Origin: a virus
DNA: 26,939 nucleotides
Direction: 5' to 3' (one strand)
Virus record (IMG/VR): IMGVR_UViG_3300047550_004339
Span: 1-26,939 of that record
How positions within the stretch are numbered: position 1 is the first letter of the stretch; each line of letters begins with the position of its first letter. This document shows positions 1 to 7,423 of the stretch, piece by piece. The translations under genes and the position numbers were made by a program. A model generated the notes under the pieces. It ran no database searches. It was not told the origin of the DNA and was given only the letters and a program-made list of their open reading frames with translations.

Positions 1-1
1 T

Positions 2-196
2 GAATCGCCTGAAAGATATGATCGATTTATAGCAGGAACAAATATTCCAATATACAAACTTGAGGTATTAGATGAGCATAAGCCCGATTACTTAATATTA
101 TTTGCTTGGAACTATGCTGAGTTAATAAAGAGTAAGCTAAAAATGTATAATTTTAAATATATAATTCCATTTCCACAAATATATGAAGATAATTAA
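2..196 (+). CDS. C-methyltransferase-like protein, C-terminal end (5' truncated by window)
   Basis: The window opens inside a gene. Reading from base 2 gives 64 residues ending at the TAA at 194-196. The visible part contains PDYLILFAWNYAELI followed by a strand ending in IIPFP. This is the pattern of the C-methyltransferase C-terminal domain (Methyltransf_14), found on SAM-dependent methyltransferases that act on nucleotide-linked deoxysugars. The catalytic Rossmann domain, if present, lies outside the window, so the substrate cannot be read. The gene overlaps the glycosyltransferase start by 14 bases, which suggests translational coupling and a shared role in making a modified glycan. The family call rests on one short domain. 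The protein could belong to a multi-domain sugar-modifying enzyme. Confidence 0.6.
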   Translation, partial: ESPERYDRFIAGTNIPIYKLEVLDEHKPDYLILFAWNYAELIKSKLKMYNFKYIIPFPQIYEDN

Positions 197-2987
197 TGTT
201 ACACCTGGTTTACTCCCAATACCACCAAATGGTTGGGGAGCAGTTGAAAAAATAATATGGGAAACACATCTATGTCTTAAAGAATTAGGATATGATTCAC
301 AAATCCTATACTTAAACGAAATACCATCAGACGCCGACATAGTTCATATTCATGTCGCAAATTTAGCAAACGAAGCACATCAGAAAGGTATCCCATACTA
401 CTTTACGATGCACGACCATCATGCATATCTATATGGTAAAGATTCACATGCTTACCGAGAAAATTTGGAAGCAATAAGAAATGCAAAACGAGCATTTGTT
501 CCGGCAAAGTATTTAGTGGATTGGTTTGAAGGGATACCGGAGTATTTTTCACATGGTGTTAATACCGATTTCTTCCGAAATGATAAAACGCCGACTACAC
601 ACCGACTTCTATGTGTAGCAAATAATGGATTCATACATGACCAATCCGAAGACCGAAAAGGATTTGGATACGCAATAGAAGCAGCAAAACGATTAGGATT
701 ACCGATTACAATAGTTGGACCGGAAAACAATAGAAAATATTTTGAAAAATTCCCGTCAGACTATCAAAAATTAAAAATAGTCTATGGTGCAACTGAAGAA
801 GAATTATTGGAGATATATAAAACACATTCCATATTTCTCCACCCATCCATACTTGAAGCTGGCCACCCCAATCTAACTTTATTAGAGGCGATGGCATGTG
901 GTCTTCCTGTATTAGCAACTTTTGAAGACGACAATGAATTAGAGGGTCTGATACGAATAGAAAGAAATACCGATAGTATAATCAGTGCAATAGCTACAGT
1001 ATTTACTGACTACTCAATGTATAGTAAAATTGCAAGAAATCAGGCTGAAAAACTATCTTGGAAAAATAGAACAATAAAAATGATAAGTAAATATCATATG
1101 AAAAATAGTACAAAAGAAAAAGTTATTTTTTGGCACACCTATTTAGTGGGTGAGTATAAATTAATTTTACAAGAACAAATTTCAAAATTAATATTGTCCG
1201 GTTTATATGATGAGGTTGATTGTATTTATACAGGCATTATATCAAATAATAATGACGATACTAATTGGTTTTTGAATTTACTAAAATCTTACAAAAAATT
1301 TAGTCCAATAGTACATGAAAAAAATGGGTATGAACAATCAACATTAAGATGTTTGCACGAATATGCTGAAAAAAATGATTCGTATATACTGTATTTTCAT
1401 TCTAAGTCAGTATCAAATCCCGGATATCCAAATACACTTGTGAGATGGTTATTAGAATATCATACAATATATAAATGGAAAGAATGTCTTTCGCTTTTAG
1501 ATGAAGGTTATGATGCAATAGGAATTGATTTAAGAATGAATTCTCCTTTAGGAGATTATACTCATTTTAGCGGAAATTTTTGGTGGAGTAAATCATCATA
1601 TATAAAAACATTAGATAAAAAATACATCTATGATACGGAATTATTTGGTGAATGGAATAGATTTTCAGCAGAATTTTACATTGGTGCAAATCCTAATGCT
1701 AAACTTATATCACTTTTTGAGTCTGAACACATAGTACCATTTAATGGTGAAAGCATTATTAGTAAATACCTTAAAGTAAATGAAACACATAAAAAAGAAC
1801 ATAAAAAATTAGATTCAATGAAAGAGAGTTTAATCCACCACTATAACAATACACAGATAATTAATAGAGAATCAAAAAAATACAAGCCAAATATCAATAT
1901 TAATAATGTAGATGGCCCTTTTGTTGAAATAACGGGAGAACAATCTAATAAAAAATATAGAGTTGAATTTATTGATAATATGAGTGGTGTAGTAGAACAT
2001 TCACATGAAATGCCAGTAAATCACTGGACAAAATGTTCAATAAAGTATTTTGTTGATTGGAATATTAGAGTATATGAGGATGGTGTATTAATAGAGGATT
2101 ACCATACCGATTTTAATGGTAAAAATGTGTACATAGCACTTGATTCAAAATCTTTAGGGGATACTTTTGCTTGGTTCCCGTATATGGAAGAGTTTAGAAA
2201 ACAACATGGGTGCAACATCATATGCTCCACTTTTTGGAATGATTTATTTAAATCACAGTATCCTCAATTTAAATTTATTAATCCGGGAGAAACTGCACAT
2301 AATATAGTTGCAATGTATAGTATTGGATTATTTTATGCAACGGATAGTAAATATGATGGATTCAAACATCCAAATAATCCAATTAAGCAACCATTACAAA
2401 AAATAGCAAGCGATATATTAGGACTTGAATATGTTGAAGTCAGTCCTAAAATAAAATCAGTATCTCCAGCTAAAAGGTCAAAACGATATGTGGTTATTGG
2501 AATACATAGTACATCGCAAAACAAATATTGGAATAATCCAAGCGGATGGAAAGAGGTTGTAGAATATTTGAATTCACAAGATATAGAGCCGGTTTTCATT
2601 TCAAAGGAAGGACCGGACTATATGGGCAATCGTTATCCGGATGGAGTGACAACGATAATACCAAATACAATAGAGGAGGCAATGTCATTAATAAATGGTT
2701 CTGAATTTTTCATAGGAATATCAAGTGGACTATCTTGGTTAGCATGGTCATTAGGTAAAAAGGTAGTTATGATATCTGGCTTCACAGAAATCTATAACGA
2801 ATTTACAACAAATTGTGTTCGTATAATAAATGAATCGGTATGCCATGGCTGTTGGAATAGAACAAAATATGACCCAGGTGATTGGAATTTCTGCCCAGAC
2901 CAAAAAGGAACACCAAGACAATTTGAATGTACAAAAAGTATTACGGGACAAGATGTGGTATTGGAATTAAAAAAATTATTACAATAA
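183..2987 (+). CDS. Three-module glycosyltransferase: GT4-like, HxK-type and BAHT-like O-heptosyltransferase modules
   Basis: This 934-residue protein has three apparent modules. Residues 1-305 look like a GT-B, GT4-type glycosyltransferase: the N-terminal strand is followed by a Gly-rich GWGAVE loop, and EAGHPNLTLLEAMACG (from E225) is the nucleotide-sugar binding region. Residues about 310-560 contain YFHSKS (H406) and SGNFWW, seen in some bacterial sugar-transfer proteins; I cannot assign the activity. Residues about 568-934 resemble the autotransporter strand-loop-strand O-heptosyltransferases (TibC/AAH-like), with VDGPFVEITG, SKSLGDTFAWFPYMEEF and four Cys (C887, C890, C904, C916) in the CHGCW...CP...FEC pattern that binds iron in TibC. 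That family moves heptose from ADP-heptose to Ser. No autotransporter is visible here, so the acceptor may be a virion protein or host surface. The start overlaps the upstream gene by 14 bases. Confidence 0.75.
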   Translation: MKIINVTPGLLPIPPNGWGAVEKIIWETHLCLKELGYDSQILYLNEIPSDADIVHIHVANLANEAHQKGIPYYFTMHDHHAYLYGKDSHAYRENLEAIRNAKRAFVPAKYLVDWFEGIPEYFSHGVNTDFFRNDKTPTTHRLLCVANNGFIHDQSEDRKGFGYAIEAAKRLGLPITIVGPENNRKYFEKFPSDYQKLKIVYGATEEELLEIYKTHSIFLHPSILEAGHPNLTLLEAMACGLPVLATFEDDNELEGLIRIERNTDSIISAIATVFTDYSMYSKIARNQAEKLSWKNRTIKMISKYHMKNSTKEKVIFWHTYLVGEYKLILQEQISKLILSGLYDEVDCIYTGIISNNNDDTNWFLNLLKSYKKFSPIVHEKNGYEQSTLRCLHEYAEKNDSYILYFHSKSVSNPGYPNTLVRWLLEYHTIYKWKECLSLLDEGYDAIGIDLRMNSPLGDYTHFSGNFWWSKSSYIKTLDKKYIYDTELFGEWNRFSAEFYIGANPNAKLISLFESEHIVPFNGESIISKYLKVNETHKKEHKKLDSMKESLIHHYNNTQIINRESKKYKPNININNVDGPFVEITGEQSNKKYRVEFIDNMSGVVEHSHEMPVNHWTKCSIKYFVDWNIRVYEDGVLIEDYHTDFNGKNVYIALDSKSLGDTFAWFPYMEEFRKQHGCNIICSTFWNDLFKSQYPQFKFINPGETAHNIVAMYSIGLFYATDSKYDGFKHPNNPIKQPLQKIASDILGLEYVEVSPKIKSVSPAKRSKRYVVIGIHSTSQNKYWNNPSGWKEVVEYLNSQDIEPVFISKEGPDYMGNRYPDGVTTIIPNTIEEAMSLINGSEFFIGISSGLSWLAWSLGKKVVMISGFTEIYNEFTTNCVRIINESVCHGCWNRTKYDPGDWNFCPDQKGTPRQFECTKSITGQDVVLELKKLLQ

Positions 2988-3018
2988 ATCGCAAAAATTT
3001 AGTTTTGAAAATTAAGTT

Positions 3019-3028
3019 TATATTTATT
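3019..3028 (+). promoter_or_regulatory. Putative phage late promoter (WATATTTATW) of the tail sheath gene
   Basis: TATATTTATT ends 39 bases before the sheath start codon, in an 80-base non-coding gap. No TTTG box lies about 20 bases upstream, so it is unlike a host -33/-7 promoter. The same core recurs upstream of six other genes in the window. It is followed by TTAAAC at 3052-3057, ten bases before the ATG. Confidence 0.45.
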
Positions 3029-3067
3029 CATAGAATTTTTAACCTAAAATCTTAAACCTTATACAAA

Positions 3068-5419
3068 ATGGCAGAAAAAATCGTATCACCAGGCGTTTTC
3101 ACAAGAGAAAATGACCTAACATTTTTACCGCAAGGAGTAGCAGCCATAGGAGCTACTATCATTGCACCCTTCAGCGAAGGCCCGACCGTACCTACGGTTG
3201 TAACCTCCGTTGCAGACCTAGAGAACTGGTATGGTAAAGCAGATGACAACTATTATGGTCCGTTAGCTGCAAGATATTACCTCAGCGAAGCAGGACAAGT
3301 AACCGTTTGTCGTGTATCCGGAAGAAACGGATATACCGAAACAAACCCCCTTCTTTTAATATATTCTGGAAGTGCAGGTGGACCCAAAGCATTGGGTGTA
3401 TTATTTAATACCGATGCAGAAGCAAATCCTTTCACAAAAGAATTAGCAATTAACGGAAATTTTACAACAGTGGCTTATCAGGGTGCTTCAGTAATCTCTG
3501 GTACTGTAAACACAACTTCTACTACTGATTGGGGATTTGGTCTTTCCGGTTCTTATTTTGGAACAACATTTAGCGCATCACTATATGCAGCTGCATCAAA
3601 CAATGTAAAAGCAGCATTTGGTACTTTCCCTAAAAATCAGGGTAAAGAAGCATATTCATTTGCATTCTTTGGTGCTACCGCACAAACAGGATTATTTACT
3701 AGTGCAGGAACTAATGCACATATATCAGGCGCTATTCTCTTTAGCCAGAGCTTCTCACAAAGCGCACAGCCAGCATATACTCCTGTAATTCAGTCACAAC
3801 TTTCTGGTGGTGACAGAACTACACTTCTTCAATTCTATACACTTGGAGCAGGTGAAGCTACTAACACAAAAGTTAAAGTTAGTATCTATAACATAAAGCC
3901 TTCTGGAATTATTAATGGTTCTGACTATGGTACATTTAGTGTACTTGTAAGAGCGTATTCTGATACCGATAAGAAAAAAGAGGCTTACGAATCTTATTCA
4001 AACCTTACCCTTGACCCTTCATCTCCGAACTATGTTCTACGTGTGATTGGTAACCGTTCCAAAGTATTGGCGGACAATGGTAATGTAACTGAATATGGTG
4101 ATTATCCTAACTTCTCTAAATATATCCGTTGCTGGAACGAAGGTGACTCTACTTGGGTAGCAGCAGAATCAATACCTGCAACCGCAGTTCCTTACGCACA
4201 TGCACCTTATAAGTTAATGGTGTCAGCATCTACTTATTTCAGCGGATTGATTCCGGCTGTAACATATGTTAACGCTAGTTCAACTGTGTTCGGTGGTATT
4301 GACCTTGATAACAATGAAGATAACGCAAACTATCAGAGACCTATACCAATTGGAGCATCTTCTGGTTCTAACGTAGCATTCTCTCTTGACACTACTTGTG
4401 GATATACCTTATCTGGTTCACTACAAAATGATGTTAATAAGAGAAGATTTACTGTAGCATTCCAGGGTGGTTTCAATGGTCAGAATCCTACCAGATTAAC
4501 TAACAAAGCTGCTGATATTTCCGCAACCAATACACAAGGTTTTGATGTGTCTACAACCACATCCGAAGGATATCTCGCATACTTAGCACACATAAATGCA
4601 CTTACAAATGCAGACGAATATGATACCAACCTCGTTGTAACTCCTGGTCTAATCAGAAGCGTACACTCTACGCTCGTTGACAAAGTTCTTGAGATGGTTG
4701 AAAATCGTGGTGATTGCTTCTACATATTAGATGCAGTAGGATTTAGTGGAACTATTGAGGATGTAAACACTCAGGCTCAATCACTTGATACCAACTACGC
4801 AGCAATTTACTATCCTTGGGTAAAAGCAGTTAACCCTGTAACAAGCAAAATTATAGCAGTACCGCCTTCAGTATTGATGCCCGCAGTATACGCTGCAAAC
4901 GACCGCATCACCGCAGAATGGTACGCACCCGCAGGTTTGAATCGTGGTGGACTTAGTGGAGCAGTAGCAGTTGTCACCAAACTCAATCAGAGTGACCGTG
5001 ATACCTTATACGAAGCAAAAGTTAACCCTATCGCTCAATTCCCTGGTCAGGGTATTGTAGCATTCGGACAGAAAACCTTACAAGATAAATCTTCCGCACT
5101 TGATAGAATCAATGTTCGCAGATTACTATTAACGGTTCGTAAGTTCGTAGCTTCCGCATCCCGCTACTTGGTATTTGAACAGAACACATCTGAAACTCGT
5201 CAGAGATTCCTCAATATCGTAACTCCTTACTTGGAGGGCATTCAGCAAAGACAAGGTCTCTACGCATTCCGTGTACAGATGGATGAAGCTCTAAATACAG
5301 CAGATATGATTGATAGAGGTATATTGAAAGGTGCAATTTTCTTACAACCCACAAGGACGGCAGAATTTATAATTGTAGACTTCAATATTCTTCCTACAGG
5401 AGCATCCTTTGGAGCATAA
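3068..5419 (+). CDS. Tail sheath protein (T4 gp18-like)
   Basis: This 783-residue protein is the contractile tail sheath subunit, which polymerises around the tail tube and shortens on infection. The N-terminus (SPGVFTRENDLTFLPQG, then IGATIIAPFSEGPTVPTVV) and the C-terminal domain carry sheath hallmarks. The C-terminal marks are WYAPAGLNRG, a VNPIAQFPGQGIVAFGQKTL segment, an INVRRLLLTVRKFV helix and a terminal VDFNILPTG strand. It is longer than T4 gp18 (659 residues). The extra length lies in the central part, residues about 100-470, which is Ser/Thr/Gly-rich and probably forms surface-exposed insertion domains. The ATG follows an A-rich leader with TTAAAC and no Shine-Dalgarno site. The tube gene follows after 50 bases and ends at a terminator. 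Confidence 0.93.
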   Translation: MAEKIVSPGVFTRENDLTFLPQGVAAIGATIIAPFSEGPTVPTVVTSVADLENWYGKADDNYYGPLAARYYLSEAGQVTVCRVSGRNGYTETNPLLLIYSGSAGGPKALGVLFNTDAEANPFTKELAINGNFTTVAYQGASVISGTVNTTSTTDWGFGLSGSYFGTTFSASLYAAASNNVKAAFGTFPKNQGKEAYSFAFFGATAQTGLFTSAGTNAHISGAILFSQSFSQSAQPAYTPVIQSQLSGGDRTTLLQFYTLGAGEATNTKVKVSIYNIKPSGIINGSDYGTFSVLVRAYSDTDKKKEAYESYSNLTLDPSSPNYVLRVIGNRSKVLADNGNVTEYGDYPNFSKYIRCWNEGDSTWVAAESIPATAVPYAHAPYKLMVSASTYFSGLIPAVTYVNASSTVFGGIDLDNNEDNANYQRPIPIGASSGSNVAFSLDTTCGYTLSGSLQNDVNKRRFTVAFQGGFNGQNPTRLTNKAADISATNTQGFDVSTTTSEGYLAYLAHINALTNADEYDTNLVVTPGLIRSVHSTLVDKVLEMVENRGDCFYILDAVGFSGTIEDVNTQAQSLDTNYAAIYYPWVKAVNPVTSKIIAVPPSVLMPAVYAANDRITAEWYAPAGLNRGGLSGAVAVVTKLNQSDRDTLYEAKVNPIAQFPGQGIVAFGQKTLQDKSSALDRINVRRLLLTVRKFVASASRYLVFEQNTSETRQRFLNIVTPYLEGIQQRQGLYAFRVQMDEALNTADMIDRGILKGAIFLQPTRTAEFIIVDFNILPTGASFGA

Positions 5420-5432
5420 AATTATAAAACCG

Positions 5433-5442
5433 AATATTTATT
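5433..5442 (+). promoter_or_regulatory. Putative phage late promoter (WATATTTATW) of the tail tube gene
   Basis: AATATTTATT lies 27 bases before the tube start codon in the 50-base sheath-tube gap, with no -33 box. TTAAAC at 5455-5460 sits nine bases before the ATG. A separate promoter here would give the tube gene its own transcript in addition to readthrough from the sheath. Confidence 0.4.
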
Positions 5443-5469
5443 ATTACATAACACTTAAACAATAAGAAA

Positions 5470-5958
5470 ATGGCAGAAGTATTAGAATATGACAAAATGT
5501 TTTACAAGAATTGGGAACCGAAACTTTCAAACAGGTTCATCATGGAAATCAATGGTATTGATTCCTATCTTGTTAAGACGGCAAACCGTCCTACTGTAAC
5601 ATCCGAAGTTGTGGAATTAGACCACATCAACATTAAGAGGAAAATAAAAGGAAAGACTAGCTGGGATGATATGACTCTCTCACTATACGACCCGATTGTT
5701 CCCTCTGGAGCACAACAGGTAATGGAATGGATTAGACTATCGCACGAAACAATTACTGGTCGTGATGGATACGCAGCTTTCTATAAGAAAGATATCAATT
5801 TCAAAATGTTAGGCCCCGTTGGTGACGTGGTTGAACTTTGGGTAATCAAAGGTGCATTCATTACTTCCGCCAATTTCGGAGATATGGATTGGTCTGGTAA
5901 TGACCCGATGATGGTTGAAATCACTTTAGCATTCGATTACGCTATACTAGAATACTAA
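5470..5958 (+). CDS. Tail tube protein (T4 gp19-like)
   Basis: This 162-residue protein is the inner tube subunit of the contractile tail; T4 gp19 is 163 residues. The sequence begins with an acidic/aromatic segment (LEYDKMFYKNWEPKLSNRF) and then MEINGI. It continues with an alternating beta pattern, the LYDPIVPSGAQQVMEW segment typical of gp19, and a terminal VEITLAFDYAILEY strand. It lies directly after the sheath gene, the normal order in T4-like and many other contractile phages. The ATG is followed by GCA (Ala), like most structural genes here. A strong intrinsic terminator lies 27 bases after the stop codon. Confidence 0.9.
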   Translation: MAEVLEYDKMFYKNWEPKLSNRFIMEINGIDSYLVKTANRPTVTSEVVELDHINIKRKIKGKTSWDDMTLSLYDPIVPSGAQQVMEWIRLSHETITGRDGYAAFYKKDINFKMLGPVGDVVELWVIKGAFITSANFGDMDWSGNDPMMVEITLAFDYAILEY

Positions 5959-5984
5959 TCGTAGTCTGAAGTCAATTATAACTG

Positions 5985-6019
5985 AAAAAATCTCCTCATT
6001 TCGGTGGGGAGATTTTTTT
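5985..6019 (+). terminator. Intrinsic terminator after sheath-tube unit
   Basis: The 11-base arm AAAAAATCTCC (5985-5995) is fully complementary to GGAGATTTTTT (6008-6018). The stem extends inward with wobble and Watson-Crick pairs to a TTCG loop (6000-6003), and the T-run continues to 6019. The symmetric A-run and T-run could allow some termination on the other strand too, but no minus-strand gene needs it. It separates the abundant sheath and tube mRNA from the less abundant chaperone and tape measure genes. Confidence 0.85.
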
Positions 6020-6026
6020 ATTTTTC

Positions 6027-6036
6027 TATATTTATT
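6027..6036 (+). promoter_or_regulatory. Putative phage late promoter (WATATTTATW) of the gp26-like gene
   Basis: TATATTTATT begins eight bases after the terminator's T-run and 37 bases before the next start codon. Its place directly behind a terminator is the best positional support that this motif starts transcription. TTAAAC follows at 6060-6065, eight bases before the ATG. Confidence 0.5.
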
Positions 6037-6073
6037 ATAAACTAATTATTTACACATACTTAAACTAAAAGTT

Positions 6074-6901
6074 ATGAGCGAAGACAAATCAATTGAAAAG
6101 CAAGTTACACGTGGTATTCAACCACAACAATCAACTCCTCAACCTAAAAAATCATTTCCATTTCCAACAGAGGTTATAAGCTTACCATCAAAGGGGCTTG
6201 TATATCCCGAATCAAATCCCCTATCAAAGGGTGAGGTAACGGTTAAATTGATGACTGCAAAAGAAGAAGATATTCTTACATCATCAAATCTAATTAAAAA
6301 AGGAGTTCAGCTGGATAAATTGTTAGAAGCAATTGTAGTTGAGCCGGGCGTAAATCCAGGTGATTTAATTATAGGAGATAAAAATGCAATACTTGTTTCA
6401 TCACGTATATTGGCATTTGGTGCGGAATACGAGGTTACGATAAATGACCCCGAAGAGCGTACTCCTGTTGAAATTACTATTGACTTATCTAAAATAAAAG
6501 TAAAAGAAGTAGACGAATCATTACTTAACAGAGAAAATGAATATGAATTTGAATTACCAGTATCAAAGACTCCTATTAAATTCAAATTATTAACACACGC
6601 TGATGAGCAGGCAATATCAAAGGATGTGGAAGCTAGTCAGAAGGTCGCTAAACAGGGTAATGAAATAACTACTCGTTGGAGAAAAATCATTACAGAAGTT
6701 AATGGTAGTAGAGATTTGGGTATTATTAGTAATTTTGTATCAAATCAACTACTAGCAGGAGACTCAAAAGCACTTCGTAAGCATATGACAAAAATATCTC
6801 CGGATTTAGACCTCACATTTGAATATACATCCCCATATACGGGCGAGACGGAGGCGCTAAGAATACCGTTCGGAGTTGGCTTTTTTTACCCTGCCGACTA
6901 A
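6074..6901 (+). CDS. T4 gp26-like baseplate/tail assembly protein (probable tail assembly chaperone, short form)
   Basis: This 275-residue protein matches the pattern of the T4_baseplate family (gp26). A Pro/Gln-rich N-terminus is followed by SLPSKGLVYPESNPLSKG, then VTVKLMTAKEEDILTSSNLI, KLLEAIVVEPGV, and a C-terminal FEYTSPYTGE segment ending in RIPFGVGFFYPAD. In T4, gp26 is needed for baseplate hub assembly. Here the gene sits between the tube and tape measure genes, the position of G/GT-type tail assembly chaperones in many phages. Its last codons cross a T7 run (6881-6887) and overlap a +1-frame ORF, so a fraction of ribosomes could make an extended product. The family call is fairly firm; the chaperone role is inferred from position and architecture. 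Confidence 0.75.
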   Translation: MSEDKSIEKQVTRGIQPQQSTPQPKKSFPFPTEVISLPSKGLVYPESNPLSKGEVTVKLMTAKEEDILTSSNLIKKGVQLDKLLEAIVVEPGVNPGDLIIGDKNAILVSSRILAFGAEYEVTINDPEERTPVEITIDLSKIKVKEVDESLLNRENEYEFELPVSKTPIKFKLLTHADEQAISKDVEASQKVAKQGNEITTRWRKIITEVNGSRDLGIISNFVSNQLLAGDSKALRKHMTKISPDLDLTFEYTSPYTGETEALRIPFGVGFFYPAD

Positions 6902-7100
6902 TTATAGCGTAGTACTGCACAGCCAAATTTTTCAAATGATATATTTTTCCAATGGAGGTTTCAATTGGAATGATCTCTATTATATGCCCACACGGCTTAG
7001 AGAATTTTATTGGCGAGAACTGCTAAGTACCAAAAAGCAAGAAAACGAAGAAGTCAGACGGGCAAATAAAAAATCATCAAGTAGAGTAGCCCGTAGATAA
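6876..7100 (+). CDS. Small ORF, probably the frameshifted C-terminal extension of the gp26-like protein
   Basis: This +1-frame ORF is open from 6861 (TAA at 6858-6860) to the stop at 7098-7100. Independent initiation looks poor. The only upstream candidate is a TTG at 6876 with GGAG almost touching it, and the first ATG (6936) would cut into the conserved-looking region. The peptide reads HSQIFQMIYFSNGGF, then DLYYMPTRLREFYWREL, then a charged Lys/Glu/Arg-rich tail. The pattern Pro-x-x-Leu-Arg-x-Phe-Tyr followed by a charged helix recalls the T part of GT-type tail chaperones. I infer that it is translated mainly as a fusion with the gp26-like protein through a +1 or -2 shift at the T7 run. 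A separate small protein remains possible. Confidence 0.6.
   Translation: MAFFTLPTNYSVVLHSQIFQMIYFSNGGFNWNDLYYMPTRLREFYWRELLSTKKQENEEVRRANKKSSSRVARR
6881..6887 (+). other. Candidate slippery site for +1 (or -2) ribosomal frameshifting
   Basis: Seven T residues are read GGC TTT TTT TAC in the gp26-like frame and TTT TTT ACC in the +1 frame. The run lies inside the 41-base window where both frames are open (6861-6901), four codons before the zero-frame stop. A Phe-tRNA on TTT at 6884-6886 can re-pair perfectly on TTT after a +1 or a -2 move. I see no convincing downstream hairpin or pseudoknot. Confidence 0.5.
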
Positions 7101-7111
7101 TTCATTTTACA

Positions 7112-7121
7112 TATATTTATA
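7112..7121 (+). promoter_or_regulatory. Putative phage late promoter (WATATTTATW) before the 88-residue protein gene
   Basis: TATATTTATA lies 20 bases before the next start codon in a 41-base gap, with no -33 box. The tape measure gene follows 15 bases after the small gene without a motif of its own, so this promoter may serve both. Confidence 0.4.
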
Positions 7122-7141
7122 GGTGTGAAATCCGAATAAAT

Positions 7142-7408
7142 ATGCGTAAAAAAAAGATATTGGTAAGAGAATCGCAGATTAGAAAACTTTCTGAATTAAT
7201 AAAAAAAGCTATACGAAAGGAAGAGAAAACTGCTCCATATATTCAAAGATTGCAGGCAAAATATCCTGAGTCTGCTGAAAAATGGCAAAAGTTTAATGAT
7301 TTAACTATAGCCATGCTTACAAAGCAAATGCAAATTGCTAGTAGTAGAGGAGATTACAAAAGAGCCTGGGAAATAGGAGATGAAATAGCAAAAATTTATT
7401 CAAAGTAA
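7142..7408 (+). CDS. Small basic helical protein of unknown function
   Basis: I do not recognise this 88-residue protein. It starts with a very basic segment (MRKKKILVRESQIRKL) and appears helical throughout, with SELIKKAIRKEEK and a C-terminal RGDYKRAWEIGDEIAKIYSK. No Cys, signal peptide or membrane segment is present. It has its own putative promoter and lies 15 bases before the tape measure gene. That slot in contractile phages often holds tail-assembly factors, so a role in tape measure folding or tail assembly is plausible but not shown. The start is an ATG after an A-rich stretch, as for neighbouring genes. Confidence 0.7.
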   Translation: MRKKKILVRESQIRKLSELIKKAIRKEEKTAPYIQRLQAKYPESAEKWQKFNDLTIAMLTKQMQIASSRGDYKRAWEIGDEIAKIYSK

Positions 7409-7423
7409 TTATAAACTTCAATA

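Noticed and set aside
2995-3010. CAAAA/TTTTG hairpin after the glycosyltransferase gene as a terminator
   Set aside because: The stem has only five weak pairs and no T-run directly after it.
7112-7121. T4 late promoter TATAAATA read on the minus strand (TATTTATA on the + strand)
   Set aside because: The exact T4 sequence appears here only in reverse orientation, and there is no minus-strand gene to serve. The + strand reading, shared by seven gaps upstream of + strand genes, is the better explanation.
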